From contig JASAND010005463.1 in NCBI GenBank assembly GCA_030248195.1, forward strand, positions 1 to 64,000: a DNA stretch of 64,000 nt, read 5' to 3'. Made by a program: the position numbers and the translations under genes. The notes under the pieces were generated by a model, which worked only from the letters and a program-made list of their open reading frames with translations, searched no databases and was not told the DNA's origin. Every line of letters starts with the position of its first letter. Within the stretch, counting starts at the first letter, position 1. The stretch comes from Trissonchulus latispiculum. Taxonomy: Eukaryota; Nematoda; Enoplea; Enoplida; Ironidae. This document shows positions 11,505-22,160 of the stretch, in pieces.

Positions 11505-11890
11505 GACCATGGGCGCACCAGGGGGGGTTGGGGGTTCCGCCCCCCCCCCCGGGAATTTTTGGGGAGAAAGCAAAAATTGAGCTATTTTAGTGCATAAAAT
11601 TAAAAATTATGAACATTTTTCGCGGCTGCGGCGCTTTCCTATCTCGATTTTTAGAATTTTTCTCGCCTGCGGCGTTTTCCTATCTCGGTTTTTAAAGTTT
11701 TTTTCGCCTGCAGCGCTTTTCTATCTCGATTTTTATATTTTTTCTCGCCTGCGGCACTTTCCTATCACGATTTTTAAATTTTTTCTCCCCTGTGGCGCTT
11801 TTCTAACTGAATTTTCAAAATTTTTCGGGCCTGCGGCGCCTTTCTAACTGAATTTTAAAATTTTTCTCTCCTGCGGCGCTAATGTTTAAT
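11505..11890. repeat. 45-bp GCGGCG minisatellite in a GGGCGCACC element
   Basis: Starts catgggcgcaccaggggggg, passes agaaagcaaaaattgagcta, then six imperfect copies of a roughly 45-bp unit (cgcctgcggcgctttt plus ctatctcgattttta). The same arrangement recurs at 46165-46610. The 85-codon frame is produced by the 45-bp period and is not credited as a gene. Confidence 0.65.
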
Positions 11891-12310
11891 AACTTTTACA
11901 ACGCTTTGGAGCTGTTTTTACGCGAAAAAAACTGGGAAATTCCGCACTTTTTTTGAAAATTCCGCAACTTTTTTCGGAGCTCAGCCTAAAGTTCCGCAAA
12001 AATTTTTGTCCTTGAGCAGAAATTTTCAGTTGTCTCAAATGAAAAATAAACGTGTTGCAGATACTTTTTGAAGAAAATTTGCAAAAAATTTTCGCGCCTT
12101 CGGCGCGTATTTCTGTATGACACTGACGAAGAATCGTTAGGGAGTTTCCTCCACCGGTGGCCAAGAATAACTAACATGCAGAACCCAATCCCTAGAACAC
12201 GATGGAGTCCATCGCATTCCAACTGAATGAATCCCACATCCGCGAGACGGAGGTTCCAATATCCACCAACGCTAACGCTGAAACTAATTCCACGCGAACC
12301 AGCACGTATT

Positions 12311-13279
12311 TTAAGGTGGTGATTCCTTTTGGGCACATATTGTGATTTGGCGGCGTAAATCAAGATGAAATTTGATGAAACTTTCCGAAATAAGTTCTTT
12401 TAGCGTTCTAACACCCTCCGCGCAATCCCGATTCAAAAATTCGAGATTTCCGGGCAGAGTGGTTTTTGTCAATTTGTGAACGTTTGGCATTTGCTATACA
12501 GTTATGACTATATTCATTCGAAAGATCTCATTCAGCTTCACATTTTTGCTTTTTAAAGCAAGTTTCTAGCTTTTCTCTACCGTGAGATATGGACGTTTTT
12601 CTTGTTTTGGCATCGAAAACTTGTCATTTTTGCAGAAATCAAATAATCCAACATTTCTTGAACTACGCAAGCCGTAAAATCAAACTAAGCGCGTCGATTT
12701 GAAGGTCTCACAGGGACAAATTATCCGACGCACGATCGTCTTCCACTATCCTGTAGGTTGCTATCATAAAAATTGTAGTTTTTGCAAAAACACGACCAAT
12801 TTTCTTCCAAAGATCGTGGAGCATTCACCATGCAATCTGGAGGGCTGCTACTGAACAAATGTGTTCGGCACAAATATACCCAGGGACGATTTTTTAGTTG
12901 CTCCGATTGCTGCTTTCTAGCTAAAGTAATCGTTTGACAAATTTGAAAAAAGTAGGCAAAATCCAGGTTAACTTCTCCATAACGAAGAACGATTTCACAA
13001 TAAATAAAAAATCGTCCCCAGCTATTTGATTGAGGTATCGAATGATATAACCGATGTCTCGTGAAAAAATTTACTTGAGTCTGCAAAAATTCTGGAAAAT
13101 TATACTTCTTTTAAAATGTGTTAAAAATATTTTAGAAAAGCAACATTAGTTTCGTGGCATGCATTAAAAAGACAAAATGTTAAGCTACATTTTGATATAA
13201 AAATGGCTTCTTAACTCCAAGTAATGAATGAGTAATAATGGTGTAAACTTTATGTGACCAAAGGGAATCACCACCTTAA
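12311..13279. mobile_element. TTAA-flanked inverted-repeat element, copy 1
   Basis: Left end TTAAGGTGGTGATTCCTTTT and right end GGGAATCACCACCTTAA are inverted repeats. TTAA is either the target duplication (as in piggyBac) or part of the TIR. Length 969 bp, no transposase. A similar-sized element with TTAAGG ends lies at 39176-40125. Confidence 0.5.
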
Positions 13280-16135
13280 GGGGCTTCAAATATAGCCAGT
13301 TTCATTGAGTCAATTACGTACAAAGATCCACGACCAGTCAATATTGGATTTATGACATCACAAATGACTGAGAGATTAAAACTCGTCCGTGACCCGCGTT
13401 TTGCCCATGGTCTTGTTCTTAGCACTCGATGCCGCAGATGCTGAGGATGCTCAACAACCGCTTAGGCACAGCATCAATTTTGTTCGAATGAAACTCGACG
13501 GAGGCTGTAACGCCGACAAGAAGGCATATAGAATCGCTTCGAATTCAGTTGCACGATCAGCCAAATGCGCCGACGCAAATTTCATAACTTCCATTTGACG
13601 TGAAGTTATTCGTCGAAACTTCAGTTCATCCTTTCAAGATTCGATCTGAGCGCCAACGAGACTATCCCAATATGCTAGCAGCATATCAACGTCCAAGTAG
13701 CCTCAGTCCATAAAATAGGGTTGACCCTCATCAGCAGTTCGGATGATGGAGAGGTGGGTGGGGTCATCTAAATGTCAAAAGATCCCCATTGTCTTTGATC
13801 CGATCGACGTAAGATTAATTTCGGAATTTGATCTAGAAAACCAGGGGCTTACTGATTCGCAGAAGCTGCTTGTTCTGTAAAGGCTCGCTGATAACTCTTC
13901 GTTGTAGGGCGGTCCCCAGGGCTCGTGTCACGAGACCGGGGCTTACCCGACTTCGTGACAGTAGCCTCTCTCTTTACTGGGGTCCATCGAATGCTTCTTC
14001 TTAAGCGTCTGTTGGAGCGACGAATATTCGGGAGGTTTGAACCCAATCGAGTTCGTCGATCAACATTTTGATGGTTGCTAGCGCTAAACGCGGCAGTTTG
14101 ATCCAATGAGGCGGAAGGGATCACTCTCTGGACGCTAGGACGACCAGAGGGGTTCCCATCCGTAATTTGGCCTTTAGACGGTTCATGTTGGTTGTTCCTT
14201 CATTCACGCCCTGACCAACCTGGTCCCATTTGAAAAAACCCACCAAATATTCGCCTTTCCGACGAAAATACCCAGACAGCAAATTCGTGCTTCGAGTTTT
14301 TACTGTCCTGTGTCGGCTCCGGTAATCGTCGCCACGTACGCCGTAACCAGGTTTCAGAAATAATGATCAACACCATAACAGGCTAAAGTTCATCGCGGAC
14401 AGAGGGAAATCCATCACCAGATGTATGTATGGGGCATCACCCGGACGACAGAGGTGTAAACCTCTGTCAGTAGGATGGCATAGATAGCTGGAAACAGCAT
14501 AGATAGAGGAAACACGATACGATTCCACACCCTTTTGCATTCCGGTCCCTGATTTTCAACGGAGGAGTAAGTCCATTAAGGTCCAATAAGTCCGGAAAAA
14601 CCACCGACTTCTCCATCTGCCCCGACGAAGACCGCCACCAAAGCGGCCGCCAAAGTTGCCCAGACATAAAGCCTGATTGTTCGTGAGCAGCGAACGTAAT
14701 AGTGACTGAATCGGCAATTGACAAGTAGTCACGGTCACGGCAAACGAACTACCTCTGTTTCGATAGGCGGGGGACACTGGTTGAAACGTAGGGTATAAGA
14801 AGGAGGACCCACCGTTGGGTTTGATGAGGAGTGGGGATGTCCGACCGGCCGGTTGTATACTTGTCCATTGGCCACCGAATTTTGATTTGTCCCAAGAAGA
14901 CAGGGACCACCCAACAGATTCCAGTTCATACAAATGTTCAATTCAGCACCACGGAGACCGGAAAAAGTCCAGGCTCGAAACCGATATCCCACCGGTTATA
15001 CGGACTGACCACAGGAAAAAAATAGGTAAAATGATCCTAGTCAGTCGCCAGGTTTCAACTGGAATCGGCCAGGGACATTCCACATCACCCCTGGGCTGAG
15101 CTGACCTGACCGGTCAACTTCTAATTCCAGATGTGATGAATCAACCATATTTGCCGGACTTCCACGTGGCATCTCATCGGCTTGCACGTGGGCTGTAAAG
15201 CCAGTGCCGATTTCTTCTGATCCAGCTGATGAATCAGGCCAATCCAGATGTTCTACTTTCCTGCAGTATACGATCAACCGAGACCGAATGGACCAATACA
15301 GAATTGGGCGGTAACGACCCTGACCATAGGTGGTCACCGGGGTCTCCTGGTGATTTCAGGATCGACACCCGACCAAAATGACGAGTAGACAGGAAACCCA
15401 TACAACTTTGGGTCACACACCCGTGGCTGTGCCTTCGTAGTACGACTGTTGGCGAATGGCCTTTTCCTGCAGCCGCAAAGACGTACTGCGCTTTTTCATG
15501 CTTCACTCACCAATCGTTTCTTCTGAGGATCCAAATTGTGATATTGGTGATGGTCCTTTGTATTCAATTTTCTCACAACTGGAGATGTTTTAACTCTAAC
15601 CAAGAAAAAGATCTATCCGCCATAGTGCAAAATTTCATCCTGCCCAAAATCACGCAAATCCATTGGGTAGTATTTGAGAAATCGATGTTCAAAACAAAAT
15701 AATCGCAGTTTTGCCAAAATGGTTTATCGGCCAAATTTATAGCTTAGAGCAGCAAACACCGGCTAATAGGCATTTATAAAATGGGCAATTAGACAGCGTA
15801 TCGATTGAGTATAAACAAACGAAAATTGTCTGTACGATTTGGCAGCAATTTTGAAAAAACTTATATCCTCGAAAATGGCCGTTTTTTGACGACAAAAATC
15901 GTTTCCGGCTTATACTGATTTAACCACGTCAGATAGCTCAAAGCTTGTAGAAGCAAGAATGTTCGTTTTTCTAGCGTCTTTCCATCCATAACAACTAATC
16001 TGATGTATTGACTATCTAGTGAGAGTATAATGCCAAACACAGAAAATTCTTATTTTTCACATAAAAAATGTGGGACTGGTCCCAGAGTGTTAAAGAGCAC
16101 CAAGGTAACATATTTGGAAAGTTTCATCTACTTTC
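13280..16135. other. Mixed stretch, higher GC at 13.4-15.6 kb; no gene recognised
   Basis: 13380-15560 is more GC-balanced than its surroundings. It carries several 85-125 codon minus-strand frames (14556-14933, 15041-15337, 15234-15506, 13849-14124) that do not join into one frame and show no motif I know. It could be a decayed gene or exons with introns, or chance frames. 15560-16135 is AT-rich and non-coding. Confidence 0.3.
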
Positions 16136-16142
16136 ATAAAGA

Positions 16143-16559
16143 CAAGAGTACATAATACATAAGAGTATGACAGCTGGCATACTCTATGTATTATGAGCTC
16201 GCTACATCCGATGCGCGCTATCGGCTGACCCCCCCATAAATCAGACCCCCCTCACCCCGCCCCTATACATGTACGGCGTCCAAACGGGGGGTCGGGCTCG
16301 TGCTTGTATATTTTGTACACATACGTGTAAATCATACAAGCTTAGACCCCGTACACAAATTGGGCCCTTGTCAAGCTTAACATGTAAATATACTAACATA
16401 GACCCCGACCCCCCGTTTGGACGCCGTACATGTATAGGGGCGGGGTCAAGGGGGGTCTGATTTATGGGGGGGGTTAGCCGATAGCGTGCAGAGGATGTAG
16501 CGAGCTCATAATACATAGCGTATGACGCTTGTCATACTCTTATGTATTATGTACTCTTG
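16143..16559. mobile_element. Foldback element with 7-bp target duplication
   Basis: A 417-bp near-palindrome starting CAAGAGTACATAATACATAA and ending in its complement, flanked by ATAAAGA at 16136-16142 and 16560-16566. Each terminus also folds into its own hairpin (cataatacataagagtatg paired with catactctatgtattatg). Inner arms carry the cggcgtccaaacggggggtc word in both orientations. Non-coding. Confidence 0.75.
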
Positions 16560-17102
16560 ATAAAGAATTGGAGCCTATAGAGTTAAATTTATACAAAAAG
16601 AAACCACCTCCTTTGTGAAAATAGCTCAAACGTTGCACAGTTGTATAATTTTTCCTAATACAGGGGCAATGTTTTTCAGTTTTTTGATTTCTGCAACTTT
16701 GAGTATTTTATAGCTGTTCAAAAACTTTAAAAACTAATATCTCTCGGAATATGCGAATCGAACAAAACTTAAAAAATTGCTTCTGCGTAAAATTGCGTAA
16801 AATACGTGCATGCAAAACTTGAACGAGTTTGGTTGCAGCATTTATAAGAGAATCAAAATGGAAATTTAACACTAATCACTTCTGTTTTGCATGTATATTT
16901 TGCTTTTAATGTTGCATTGTATTTTATAAAATAACAAACAAATCGAACACAAAAGCATCATGAGAAACCCGGTAGGATTTATTTCCGAACGATTTATTTT
17001 TTAATGGGAATGGTAAAAGTAACTTTATCATATATTAAACCGCCTGTAACGTTTGATAAAAACTCGTCGATAAGAGATATGCACTTCGTATTAAAGCTCT
17101 TT

Positions 17103-17106
17103 TTAT
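17103..17106. other. Target-site duplication ttat, left
   Basis: Four bases matching 37868-37871 at the other end of the provirus. They define 17107 as its original left end. Confidence 0.6.
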
Positions 17107-17153
17107 TGTCGTAGCTAAACATTTGTACAAGACTACGTATATATATATATATA
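17107..17153 (+). repeat. Truncated LTR start
   Basis: Matches the first ~45 bases of the LTRs at 17364 and 37197 (TGTCGTAGCTAAAC, then tttgtacaagactacg and the TA run), then breaks off. It is the remnant of the original 5' LTR. Confidence 0.7.
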
Positions 17154-17363
17154 ACCTTGAAAACCCGAATCCTGTCTGGCGTTAAGATCCTGGGATCATT
17201 GGTTCATGATGAACGCAGAAGCCAGGCAGCGCACCCTTATCCTTCTGCCAACAAACGCCGGGGACAGCCAGGAAACCGACGCCGTCCACACCCTTACAGA
17301 TCAGTGGTCTTGGACCTCCTGCACGAAAAAAGAGGACTTTTTTCTATCCCCAATGGGTAGAAA
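17154..17363 (+). pseudogene. Relic of provirus 3' internal end (C-terminus of 298-codon ORF)
   Basis: About 205 bp nearly identical (some six substitutions) to 36992-37196, the segment just before the 3' LTR. With the partial LTR on its left and a full LTR on its right, it is an internally deleted provirus copy joined in tandem to the main one. The ORF tail stays open in two frames, as in the 3' copy. Confidence 0.7.
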
Positions 17364-18213
17364 TGTCGTAGCTAAACTTTTGTACAAGACTACGTATATA
17401 TATATATATATGCCTGTATAAGTAATATAAGTATTTCCTAAACATTACATTTTCATTTTCACAAACTCAATTTTGTATTTCTATATTTATATAATTCTTC
17501 CATCCTAAATTTCTTTCTCTTTCATATCAACAAAGAACAGATATAAATACGGCACATTTATATATCGGGCACGATGACGTCAACATTATACCTTATGCAC
17601 AATGCACAGTGTCACATTATCAATCATCCCAGTAAATTATGCCTCAGTCCACATGCATAATTAATAGGCGCCATAAATGGGGACGTTCGTAACAGGGCTC
17701 AGTCCGTACAGTCGTGACTAATAAAGCGGTGCTTAGACTGAGTCCCCTTAGTTTAGGGTTCCGTGAACGAATAGTTCACAGAAGTTAGGACTAGTTCTTT
17801 CCTTTCCCATAACCTGTAACTCACGTTTATTTATTAATATACTGTTTGCACTTTTATATATTTCGTTTTGGTCTGCTGATGACGTTCAACTATTTATTTA
17901 CTCTTTTATGCACATGCACGGTCACTTATCGCTAGTACTTGTTGTTATTCTGGTTCGGTATTTTGTGGGGTAGGGGGGTTGTGTGTGGTGGGTGGGTAGG
18001 TGTTGTGGACTGTCCTTTAGTTTAGGGTTTTCCTGTGACGATAGTTCGAGTGCTCAAATATACTTTGGAATTTCCCTGCCTACAGCAGGAGGACTGATAT
18101 TGCCCACCATACGGTGGAAGATTATTCCTACTTACACAGTAGAAGAAGCTTAACACTATAAGCTTATATCGTAGCTACGTACGTAGTTAAATCTACAGAC
18201 TTGCACTGTTACA
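17364..18213 (+). repeat. LTR of the provirus, 5' copy (850 bp)
   Basis: Starts TGTCGTAGC and ends ctGTTACA, the same ends as 37197-37867. It is about 180 bp longer than the 3' LTR: the middle contains segments matching the 3' LTR twice (the ttctttccttt..cactcttttatgcac block and the atgcacaatgcacagtg..ttcacagaag block are out of order). A G-rich stretch (17960-18010) is absent from the 3' copy. AATAAA at 17720. Confidence 0.8.
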
Positions 18214-18217
18214 TTTT

Positions 18218-18235
18218 TGGAGGTTCCACCGAGAT
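18218..18235 (+). other. Primer-binding site, tRNA-Gln
   Basis: TGGAGGTTCCACCGAGAT, four bases after the LTR end, is complementary to the 3' end of metazoan tRNA-Gln (...ATCTCGGTGGAACCT plus CCA). It marks where minus-strand DNA synthesis starts. Confidence 0.85.
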
Positions 18236-18272
18236 CCTTTGTCGCTTTGCGAGGTATACACCCGAAGCTTGA

Positions 18273-19679
18273 ACTGTGGACTCGGCACAACAGCCTAGAG
18301 GTTCTGACAGTAGTAAGACACCAGCTATCGGATCCAAGCAAGTGTCTGAAACCTCAGATAAAACTCCTAAGGAGGAACCCTCTGACACAGCTGTACCCTC
18401 TACAAGTGGTAGCAGAAAGGAAGTCCGTGCTACACAGACTGAGTCTAGTAATTCCGCCACTGAGCGAAGTAGTAATTCCGCCACTGAGCGAAGTAGTAAT
18501 TCCGCCACTGAGCGAAGTAGTAATTCCGCCACTGAGCGAAGTAGTAATTCCGCCACTGAGCGAAGTAATTCCGCCACTGAGCGAAGTAGTAATTCCGCCA
18601 CTGAGCGAAGTAGTAATTCCGCCACTGAGCGAAGTAATTCCGCCACTGAGCGAAGTAGTAATTCTGCCACTGAGCGAAGTTTACAGAGTTGTACTCAGGC
18701 CCAGCAGTTGATTGACGCTGGAAGAAAAAGACACGAAGAGTGGACACGTCGCATCCAAGCAATTATCAAAACGGAACCTACAGATTCCGACAGCTCTGAT
18801 TTAAGTTTTTCTGGGTTTTCCCAAAGGGACGTCGACGATACATCGGATCTATTATCAGCTCTTTATCCTGATCTTACGCATTCTGATCCGATAATGGCAG
18901 TACCTGATTTCTCAGGACTACAATCAGCTCTGCAGAATTTACCTGCGCATTTTAAGCAAGCCGTACAAGGCATGCATGGAGTTACTAGCCTATTGGGACT
19001 AAGATATTCGGGCCGCGCCCAAGAGAGCTGGAAGGACTTCATAGACTCCTTCGAAATTGTCAGTACAGCAAATGGCTGGACTGTTGACGAGAAAGCTCGT
19101 ATGCTACCGGTCTGCTTGCAAGATCAAGCAAGGGATATTTATGCAACATTAGACTTGCCTACCAAGTCTGATTATACTGCCCTAACCAAGGCACTTAAGG
19201 AATCCTTGGAACCAGACGAAATAACAAGGTTTCGAAGTGCGCAGTTGCACAAAAGGACCCAGCAGCTGCAAGAACGGGTAGCGGACTTCGCTGCCAGCAT
19301 TAAGAAGCTCGTAAAAGGAGCTTACCCTAGCTTCGACCAGTCTCATCAGGACAAACTGATGATGGAATTCTTTATCGCCGTGTTGCTACCGCACTACGGC
19401 AGACTGGTTATGTCAAAAGAACCGTCCAACTTTGAGGAAGCATTGAAATATGCTAAGTTGGTTGAAGCTGGAGAGTACTTAACAGCAGGACTAGGACCCA
19501 CTGGCACTCCACCTGCTACAGCAAAAGCTCAGACGCTCTACACTAGCGCTGATACTGAACTGGCTGAGCTTAAAAAGTCAATGAAAGCACTCCACGAACA
19601 GTTCCAGAAATTCTCCTTTGATCAGCAGAGACAGAACGGATACATGCAAGGAGTTCTGACTTCTGGCCAACAACCGTAA
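18273..19679 (+). CDS. gag: Gag polyprotein, matrix/capsid part
   Basis: Open frame of 468 codons from a stop at 18270. The first in-frame candidates are GTG at 18276 and ATG at 18894, so the true start is unclear. Gag forms the virus-like particle in the cytoplasm. Codons 57-135 are a serine/asparagine-rich tandem repeat. From about codon 235 there is a helical Ty3/gypsy Gag (Retrotrans_gag-like) domain: SGRAQESWKDFIDSF, then ARMLPVCLQDQARDIY, ending before EALKYAKLVEAGEY. The frame stops at 19679, and the zinc knuckle continues in the +1 frame from 19660, so Gag is either shifted here or broken by an indel. Confidence 0.8.
   Translation, partial: TVDSAQQPRGSDSSKTPAIGSKQVSETSDKTPKEEPSDTAVPSTSGSRKEVRATQTESSNSATERSSNSATERSSNSATERSSNSATERSSNSATERSNSATERSSNSATERSSNSATERSNSATERSSNSATERSLQSCTQAQQLIDAGRKRHEEWTRRIQAIIKTEPTDSDSSDLSFSGFSQRDVDDTSDLLSALYPDLTHSDPIMAVPDFSGLQSALQNLPAHFKQAVQGMHGVTSLLGLRYSGRAQESWKDFIDSFEIVSTANGWTVDEKARMLPVCLQDQARDIYATLDLPTKSDYTALTKALKESLEPDEITRFRSAQLHKRTQQLQERVADFAASIKKLVKGAYPSFDQSHQDKLMMEFFIAVLLPHYGRLVMSKEPSNFEEALKYAKLVEAGEYLTAGLGPTGTPPATAKAQTLYTSADTELAELKKSMKALHEQFQKFSFDQQRQNGYMQGVLTSGQQP
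18444..18677 (+). repeat. 24/21-bp tandem repeat in gag
   Basis: Ten units encoding SSNSATER (24 bp, eight units) or SNSATER (21 bp, two units), nearly perfect at DNA level. All lengths are multiples of three, so the frame is kept. Long antisense frames over this block are shadows of the repeat. Confidence 0.9.
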
Positions 19680-20349
19680 CAAGCCTGCAGCCCAACGATT
19701 CGGACGAAATGACCAACGTCCACAAGGGCGACAGTGGACTACAAATAGCAGAGTTATCTGCAACTATTGTAAGAGACCTGGACACTACGTCATAAACTGT
19801 CGCAAACGTCAGAACGACAGGGGAACTAACGCCCCACATTACCGTCCTACAACTGGACAAAGACCCACTTCTGGCTACAACTCGCGTGGAACGACCAATC
19901 ACAGAGGCAATCATGCCTACCAAAATAGCAATGGTCGAAATGACACCACCTATGCAGTTTCAGCTACTGAGGGTGAGATTCCACCTGATTCTACTGACCC
20001 GTTGCCTGAGATTACTGAGTTACGAGAAACAATCAGAATGATTTCAGAACAGAATAACCAACTCGTACAGCAACAATATCCAGCTTTTGTCGGTAGCATT
20101 ACTGTTACTGCAAAGGAACAAAGCTCCAGAGGCACAACTGAGCAGTGCTTAGAGGCCGTAACAAAGCCAAAGCGAACGCTCAGGAAATGCGCAGCACACA
20201 CAGCAATTAATCAGCTGCCAGAACTGAACAGTTTCGAGGAGCCAAGCCGTTTAAACCGGAGCATTTGGCTTCTCTGCTACTCATCTGCTGCTGTTTTCTA
20301 CCTACCTCGTCCGTTAAGAGTGTTGCAGAATTATCAAGCGGTCCTATGA
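19660..20349 (+). CDS. gag: Gag nucleocapsid with CCHC zinc knuckle
   Basis: Continuation of Gag in the +1 frame, 229 codons. It holds one zinc knuckle CNYCKRPGHYVINC (CX2CX4HX4C) near 19757-19798, inside an Arg/Asn/Gln-rich region, as expected for the RNA-binding nucleocapsid. A coiled segment (ITELRETIRMISEQNNQLVQ) follows. The frame overlaps the matrix/capsid frame by 20 bases (19660-19679), where a +1 shift would be needed. Its end overlaps the leader of the env-like region in another frame. No start codon of its own is expected. Confidence 0.8.
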   Translation, partial: LLANNRNKPAAQRFGRNDQRPQGRQWTTNSRVICNYCKRPGHYVINCRKRQNDRGTNAPHYRPTTGQRPTSGYNSRGTTNHRGNHAYQNSNGRNDTTYAVSATEGEIPPDSTDPLPEITELRETIRMISEQNNQLVQQQYPAFVGSITVTAKEQSSRGTTEQCLEAVTKPKRTLRKCAAHTAINQLPELNSFEEPSRLNRSIWLLCYSSAAVFYLPRPLRVLQNYQAVL

Positions 20350-22160
20350 TCTGCCAAACTGAACAAGGACGAGCTCTATGGCAGTTACCTGGTCGCTTGT
20401 ACTGCAATCCTGAAGTCCCGTCTGCAGAATCACACATTCATCAGACCCAACTGACGCTTTACAAGCGAACTATGTTAAATACAAATCAAAAGCCTGGAAA
20501 TGCGCTATTGTAAAGCAAACGGTGAAAACGTTCACCTATTTCTTTGCTAACTACCACCTGAAGGAGGAGGAAAAACACGACATACGTGTAACAGGTGCTG
20601 AATGTGAAGCTATGCGTCGCTTCCATCAATGTGATGCCGGCCCACTGCTCCAAAAAGGAGGACTATGGCAAACTGACAACAAAGTTAACTATGAATGGTC
20701 AGGTGGTGGCATCAACTGTTGCAGATGGCACAGTTACACAGCAACCAACTGTTTCATGTATGAAGCATACGTTTACAAACGTCACAGTAGTGAAACCATG
20801 GAGTCTACTGCTGGTTGGGTCGAACACTGCGACTACCGTACAGGAGGATGTCAGTTACGTGACGGCAGTTACCTGCTCTGGGAACCCGACAGTAACGAAA
20901 AATGTGAATTTCTAGAATGGCAGACCCTAAGCGGCGAAATGTGGGATACCAATTGGCTAGCAGATAGTGATCTCCTAGCTCTGACTTTCCGCACTGGTAA
21001 ACATGCGCGTGACTGTGATGGAAATACTATTTTCCTCACCGATCAAGGAATCCCAGCCCGCATCAAGCGCAACGAGTCTAGAATTCGTAGAGAAACTACT
21101 ACGAAGAATCAGACCAATCTTCAAGACTATCTTCCGAATACGGAACTTATCTCCAACAGTGATCTTAAGTCTTGGGCTGCTGAACACGGAATAGTCACAA
21201 CTGACGTATTAGCAGCGTCTCTACAATCTCAAGAATTTAAAAATCTCAAAAACCTAAACTTTGCATTTAAACAGGCCATGAATGCTGCATGCCGATCTAT
21301 GGCAACAATCATGGAAGTGCTAAAAGCAGATATGCTTGCTAATCCTACACTGGCCATGCGCGCCATACTGGGACGGAACGATATTGTCGCCAGGGCTGGA
21401 GGCCACGTTATATCTACCTGGCCTTGTCAAGAGCTAGAACGCGGACTGTATCACTTTGATCCAATGAATCAAACATGTAGTATGGAAATACCTATCAAAT
21501 TCCTGCTAAATTCTCAAGAATATACTGCATACATGGACCCTGTAACCAATATCGTACGCAAGAAGCCCTATCCAGTGGATTTGCCGTCTGAACAGAGAAA
21601 TACCTGTTCAAATCTATGGCAAAATGTACATGTATCAGAGTGAGACTGGCGATTTATCACCTCTCCAACATATTCCAGAAATAAGGGCATTTTCGTGGAA
21701 CTCAAGCGAACCTTGGAGTTTCCAACCTACAATATTCAGCCAAATTGTAATGTACAATTTTTCAGAAATAACCTCTGAAATAGGCCTTAATGAGATCATT
21801 GGTGGATTACAGCACCAACAACGAATCATAAAGGCCCTAAGCGATAAAACAGCTGGAAATACGCCTCAGCAAACTGCACAAAGCGTGGTTAATGGAATCA
21901 TGCAAAAGGGATTCTTCGGTTTCCTACATGGATTCGCAGTTAGCCCGTGGCAACTGTGGGTTTTTCTAGTGTGCACCTATGTGACACTAAGCTTCCTACT
22001 TCTACATTGCTGCCCTACCAATATCCGTCGCAATGTACTGGTGAATATACCTCAGAATTGGCCAAAATTCAGTGGTTGGGCGAGAAAACGACGAAAGTCA
22101 ACCACGAGAGCTATCGCTCTACGAGTGCGCCGAAAACGTCGCCGTAGCCCGAACGGAAGC
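20211..22160 (+). pseudogene. env: Env-like membrane glycoprotein, in three frames
   Basis: Three overlapping open frames: 20211-20513 (hydrophobic leader LASLLLICCCFLP, then Cys/Trp residues), 20414-21643 (Cys-rich ectodomain), and 21546 onward (stalk, anchor and tail). A furin-type site RIRR is at 21080-21091. N-glycosylation sequons include NQT. The hydrophobic anchor LWVFLVCTYVTLSFLLL lies at about 21946-22010, followed by a highly basic tail. The spacing of Cys and the PTLAMRAIL and MDPVTN blocks recall the gB-like env proteins of BEL/Pao elements and chuviruses; this match is from memory. No ATG opens the leader, so expression would need splicing or shifting. Two frame changes suggest decay or assembly indels. 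It would mediate membrane fusion if intact. Confidence 0.6.

Noticed and set aside
13849..15506. Host gene on the minus strand
   Set aside because: Frames of 85-125 codons do not join, show no known motif, and splice sites cannot be supported beyond single words.
18209..18762. Antisense and off-frame ORFs over the gag repeat
   Set aside because: Shadows of the 24/21-bp tandem repeat; the sense frame continues into recognisable Gag.
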